Source: Shinella sp. (lineage in GTDB: Bacteria; Pseudomonadota; Alphaproteobacteria; Rhizobiales; Rhizobiaceae). From it: a stretch of 64,000 nucleotides of DNA. The position numbers were made by a program, and so were the translations under genes. This document shows, piece by piece, positions 60,860 through 64,000 of the stretch (positions are counted from its first letter, which is position 1; the number at the start of each line of letters is the position of its first letter). Location of the stretch: assembly GCA_003248775.1 (NCBI GenBank), contig QFQX01000006.1:62001-126000 (forward strand), in the 5' to 3' direction. Below the pieces are notes generated by a model. The model was not told where the DNA came from. It did no database searches and saw only the letters and a program-made list of their open reading frames with translations.

Positions 60860-61327
60860 TTATTCGCCGGCTTCCGGAACCGGATCGGGCTGGATACCCG
60901 AAAACTTCTGGGCGAACTTGTGGAACAGCACCTTGAGTTCGGGTTCCTGCACGCGGGCAGCCGCCTCTTCGCAGTTCACCCATTCGCTGCGTCGCATACC
61001 CTTTTCGGGAAAGTCCTTCAGCTCGTTTTTGACTTCAAGCGTGTGCACCTGAACGCGGCAATGGATTTTCAGGCCGCCATCCATTCCCTTGAGGTAGTCA
61101 TAGTGACCGATCGGCTTCTCGGCGACCTTGCCCTTTACGCCAGCTTCTTCGTAAGCCTCGCGTTCCGCAACCGCATAACCTTTCTTGCCCGACATCGGCC
61201 AGCCTTTGGGAATAACCCACCGCCCGGTGTCGCGACTGGTCAGCAACAGCACTTCGGGTTCCGACTGCTTCGTGGGCAAACGGTAACAGATGGCTGCATA
61301 TTGCTGTCTCGGCGGACGACGCAGCAT
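60860..61327 (-). CDS. NUDIX hydrolase
   Basis: The NUDIX-fold protein of 155 residues has VIPKGWPMSGKKGYAVAEREAYEEAGVKGKV, the NUDIX box with REAYEEAG. The first box glutamate position is Lys, as in diphosphoinositol/diadenosine-polyphosphate-like members. These hydrolyse nucleoside diphosphates linked to another moiety. I prefer ATG 61325-61327 (MLRRPPRQQYAAICYRL) because GAGG lies about 8 bp upstream; ATG 61366 adds 13 residues. The substrate is unknown. It is an isolated gene between the pit and mannosylfructose genes. Confidence 0.82.
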   Translation of the reverse strand: MLRRPPRQQYAAICYRLPTKQSEPEVLLLTSRDTGRWVIPKGWPMSGKKGYAVAEREAYEEAGVKGKVAEKPIGHYDYLKGMDGGLKIHCRVQVHTLEVKNELKDFPEKGMRRSEWVNCEEAAARVQEPELKVLFHKFAQKFSGIQPDPVPEAGE

Positions 61328-61521
61328 GAGCTGGACCTCATTGGCTATACGGCTGACTAGGGTCAATTAAAGGCGCACCTCGATTCGTCATTCACTTTCG
61401 GATTTTGTCAGCTTCGAAAATGTCACCTTTTTGACAATCGGGAGAATCGTTGCGACAAAACATGCTCGCATTAGGTGGGGGGATGCCTCCTTCGTCAAGC
61501 ATTTGCTCAGATGCCGCCTGG

Positions 61522-62322
61522 TTAAAACTGGGCAAATCTATTGGGATCGGGCGCTTTCGTGTCCTTGTGTCCGCCTGACCAGTGAGCGAGCCCCTCGATT
61601 ACGCCATCGGCGGTTTTCGACTGCGCCCGGAAAATGGTTGCGTCGCGCTCCTTTGCAAGGCTGGTCAGCTCCGCCAGTCCGTTGGCCGGGATGATGCCGC
61701 GCACGCCTTCCATCAGGAACATGCTGCGATCGTTGCCACTATCTCCTGCCACGATCACCTCGTCCGGAGCAACGTCGATACGCTCACAGAGCCAGGCGAG
61801 GGCGGCTCCCTTGTCTGCATTGGCCGGCAGGATATCGAGATCGCGATTGCTGGAATAGACGATGCGTATGGAAAGCCCCTCATCGTTCAGCTTGGCGAAC
61901 AGGTTATCGAGTTCCTGCGCACTCGCGTCATGTAGATACCAGCTGGATTTGAAGCGATGCTGATAACGCTCAGGCTGGCGCGCGATGCCATGTTCCGTCC
62001 CGATCAGCGCTTCGATCCGGCTCGCGTCGTAGCCTGTCTCGGCGAGTGTACGATCATAGTCTTCTCCGATATCGGGCAGGGAGTTGGAAAGGAGCATGGT
62101 GCCGACGCCGCCAATGAGCGCGTCCGCCCGAGGCAGTTCCTCTTCCTCGGTAAAGGCAAGGATGTCATCGATCAGCCGGCCGCTATTATAGACCAGCAGA
62201 GGTCGCTCGGTCGGGGCGAGACTTTGCCAGTAACGTCTGAACCGGCGAGAGGCTTCCCTGTCGCCGGCAAGCGTTCCGTCCAGATCGGCGGAGAACAGGC
62301 GGAACGGCATCTCAGTCGCCAT
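61522..62322 (-). CDS. mfppA: Mannosylfructose-phosphate phosphatase (SPP-like HAD)
   Basis: This HAD-superfamily phosphatase of 266 residues is of the sucrose-phosphate-phosphatase type. Motif I is FSADLDGTLAGD with the nucleophile Asp, motif II is in VYNSGRLIDD, and motif III/IV is VIVAGDSGNDRSMFL after the DKGAALAWLCERI lysine. In Agrobacterium the enzyme next to the synthase dephosphorylates mannosylfructose-6-phosphate to mannosylfructose, a compatible solute. The gene overlaps the synthase gene by 11 bp (start 62322); ATG 62310 (MPFRLFS) is the alternative. Adjacency and overlap support a dedicated pair; a true sucrose phosphatase is the main alternative. Confidence 0.82.
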   Translation of the reverse strand: MATEMPFRLFSADLDGTLAGDREASRRFRRYWQSLAPTERPLLVYNSGRLIDDILAFTEEEELPRADALIGGVGTMLLSNSLPDIGEDYDRTLAETGYDASRIEALIGTEHGIARQPERYQHRFKSSWYLHDASAQELDNLFAKLNDEGLSIRIVYSSNRDLDILPANADKGAALAWLCERIDVAPDEVIVAGDSGNDRSMFLMEGVRGIIPANGLAELTSLAKERDATIFRAQSKTADGVIEGLAHWSGGHKDTKAPDPNRFAQF

Positions 62323-63643
62323 CGTTCCAGGGCTCGGCCCAGTCGGCCTCGTCGAGCGCCTGCGCGACGGGACGTCCTTCCACCAGCGCCACGAGCTGCT
62401 GGGCGATTCCGGTCCAGGTGAAGAGGCTGCGCGCCTTGTGTGCGCCCATGCGGGAAAGCCTGCCGTAGAGCCGCGCGTGCTTGAACGGCTTCATCATGGT
62501 GATGCCGAGATCCTCGCGGTCGAACGGATCGGCAAACAGCGCGTGACGACCGTAGCTCACCGCCCGGAAAAGTCCGCCATGAATGGTGACGACGGTCGGC
62601 GTGCCGCTCGCCATCGCCTCGACGGCGGTCATGCCGAAGGGTTCGTAGCGGCTCGACAGCACGAAGAGATCGGCTGCGCGGTAGTAATCGGGCAGATCCT
62701 CGTCCGGTATGAAGCTGGAGAACTCCACGCGGTCGGAAAGACCGAGTTCGGCGACCTGCTCCTGGAGCTTTTGCAGGATGGCGGCTTCCTGAGGGTCCAT
62801 GTTCTCGCCGCCGAGCGCCAGCCGAAGCCGCGCCTCCGGCACGCGTTCCGCCAGCACCGAGAAGCCGTCGATCAAGAGATCGTAGCCCTTGTTGGTCGCA
62901 AGCCGCCCGAGCGCCAGCACGGTCTTGCCGGTGAAGCCGAGCCGGTTGCGGATCATCTGGCGGGAGGATTCGGACACGGGGTAGAAGCGGTTGTCGTCAT
63001 ATCCCGGCGGGATCATGTGCACCCGGTTCCGGTTCAGCCCGTAATCCTCGATCAGCATGTCGAGCTGGATCGGCGTGGTCGCGACCACCAGCTGACAGCT
63101 GCGATAGATGATCAGTTCGTGCTGGATGCGTTCCTTGAAGTTGAACTCCAGTTCGAACTTGTCGGCCCGTTCCGGATAGTCGGTCTCCATTTGCCGCTTC
63201 TTCCACAGGCCGAGCGAATGCGGCGTATGGACATGAGGAATGTTCAGTGCCTCAGAAAGCCTCTGGCCGGCCACGCCTGCATCCCAGTAATGGCTGTTGA
63301 TGAAGAGATAGGACAGGCCCTCCCGGCGGATGAAGCGCAAGGTCTTCTCATTCCATTCATTGAGGTGGCGGTGGAGATATTCCTTGGGAATGAAGTCACG
63401 CCCGCCACAGGGGATGCGGATCACCCGCACGTCATCGTCCACCGTGTCGATTTCCGGCTGGTCCTCGAAGCGGCGAGTATAGATATCGACCTTGTGCCCG
63501 AGCTGCGCGAGCTTCTTGGCAAGCTCCAGCACATAAACGACCTGACCGCCGGTGTCGGCGGCACCGAGCGGCGGATGGGCGGCTACGTAGCCATGGGTAG
63601 AGACCAGCGCAATGCGCGGCGTCTCGTGAACGTCCAGCACCAT
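62312..63643 (-). CDS. mfpsA: Mannosylfructose-phosphate synthase (SPS-like GT4)
   Basis: The 443-residue GT-B glycosyltransferase resembles sucrose-phosphate synthases. It has the N-terminal LVSTHGYVAAHPPLGAADTGGQVVYVLELAKKL, the central INSHYWDAGVAGQRLSEALNIPHVHTPHSLG and the donor-site region SRYEPFGMTAVEAMASGTPTVVT with the EX7E motif. Agrobacterium MfpsA transfers mannose from GDP-mannose to fructose-6-phosphate. The short, phosphatase-free protein paired with a separate phosphatase gene matches that system. A sucrose-phosphate synthase cannot be excluded by eye. It heads the two-gene operon, with a 148-bp gap upstream to the DUF3422 gene. Confidence 0.83.
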   Translation of the reverse strand: MVLDVHETPRIALVSTHGYVAAHPPLGAADTGGQVVYVLELAKKLAQLGHKVDIYTRRFEDQPEIDTVDDDVRVIRIPCGGRDFIPKEYLHRHLNEWNEKTLRFIRREGLSYLFINSHYWDAGVAGQRLSEALNIPHVHTPHSLGLWKKRQMETDYPERADKFELEFNFKERIQHELIIYRSCQLVVATTPIQLDMLIEDYGLNRNRVHMIPPGYDDNRFYPVSESSRQMIRNRLGFTGKTVLALGRLATNKGYDLLIDGFSVLAERVPEARLRLALGGENMDPQEAAILQKLQEQVAELGLSDRVEFSSFIPDEDLPDYYRAADLFVLSSRYEPFGMTAVEAMASGTPTVVTIHGGLFRAVSYGRHALFADPFDREDLGITMMKPFKHARLYGRLSRMGAHKARSLFTWTGIAQQLVALVEGRPVAQALDEADWAEPWNDGD

Positions 63644-63791
63644 ATCAAACCCCTATTGAGCAATTACGTTTCGCAAGAACGGAAAACGAACGCTCAAAAC
63701 GGGGTAATGTTCCCTCGAATGAGAAAAAATCTCCACCGCCAACTCTTTGTCCATTCTTTCTATGGCCAAGGAGCCGAGCGAAATTAGGAGC

Positions 63792-64000
63792 TTAATGCCC
63801 TTCGGAGTGGCTCTTGCGGATACGCCGGACCACCCACCAGACGCCGAGGACGGCAATCGGCACCGAGATGCCGGTGATGACCGCCGGATCGACCGGCAGC
63901 ACGTCATGGCTGACGGCCTTCGATGCGTAGCCCACAAGGCCGACGATGTAATAGGAGATCGCCGCCACCGACAGGCCTTCGACTGTCTGCTGCAGGCGAA
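63792..64000 (-). CDS. DUF3422-family protein, C-terminal end (cut by window edge)
   Basis: The last 68-69 residues are visible: QQTVEGLSVAAISYYIVGLVGYA, a loop, ITGISVPIAVLGVWWVVRRIRKSH and the TAA stop at 63792-63794. Two membrane helices close the protein, matching the C-terminus of DUF3422 proteins, which are conserved in alphaproteobacteria and of unknown function. The rest lies beyond the window. It is transcribed towards the mannosylfructose operon. Confidence 0.72.
   Translation of the reverse strand, partial: RLQQTVEGLSVAAISYYIVGLVGYASKAVSHDVLPVDPAVITGISVPIAVLGVWWVVRRIRKSHSEGH

Overview
The window looks like chromosomal DNA of a Rhizobiaceae member (Agrobacterium/Rhizobium/Sinorhizobium group). 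The evidence is high GC with rhizobial codon use, a mannosylfructose-phosphate synthase/phosphatase pair, an F1-ATPase zeta-type (DUF1476) inhibitor, rhizobial intergenic palindromic repeats, a TGA-N9-TCA iron operator of the RirA type, and a uxs/uxe-like nucleotide-sugar pair followed by a cellulose-synthase-like polymerase. No phage, CRISPR array or intact insertion sequence was seen. About fifty protein genes and one tRNA can be supported.

Layout. 1-791: a MASE1 membrane sensor cut by the window edge. 1031-6154: polyamine catabolism (N-carbamoylputrescine amidase, gamma-glutamylputrescine oxidase and synthetase) plus a DadA-like amino-acid dehydrogenase. 6283-15851: a ferric-siderophore system in two divergent units. 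The minus unit encodes a TonB-dependent receptor, an exported esterase and a FatB/CeuE-type binding protein. The plus unit encodes an AraC regulator, two FecCD permeases, an ATPase and a siderophore-interacting reductase. An iron operator lies between them. 15985-17952: a DUF454 protein and a beta-CASP metallo-hydrolase.

18125-27512 is the least ordinary region. It holds a type I secretion operon with adaptor and ABC exporter, two acidic repetitive proteins that lack RTX nonapeptides, a small HEPN-motif protein and a GNAT-TPR protein. A 0.7-kb AT-rich gap separates it from a LuxR-type regulator with a degenerate receiver. Next come a small lipoprotein and a polysaccharide operon (29728-35144) resembling the arabinose-polysaccharide locus of S. 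meliloti: UDP-xylose synthase, UDP-xylose 4-epimerase-like protein, GT2 synthase, DUF995 protein and GH26 hydrolase. The secretion and polysaccharide loci together suggest a cell-surface or matrix module.

35398-64000 is mostly housekeeping and stress functions: a GT4 glycosyltransferase, tRNA-Gln, Ppx/GppA with RlmE, an MFS exporter, guaB, a FNR/FixK-box-preceded alcohol dehydrogenase, divergent oxyR/katG, TetR and LysR regulators, a DUF1127 protein, a chemoreceptor, gshA, rsmE, a Pit phosphate transporter, a NUDIX hydrolase, the mannosylfructose pair and the tail of a DUF3422 protein. All assignments come from reading the sequence; no database search was run.
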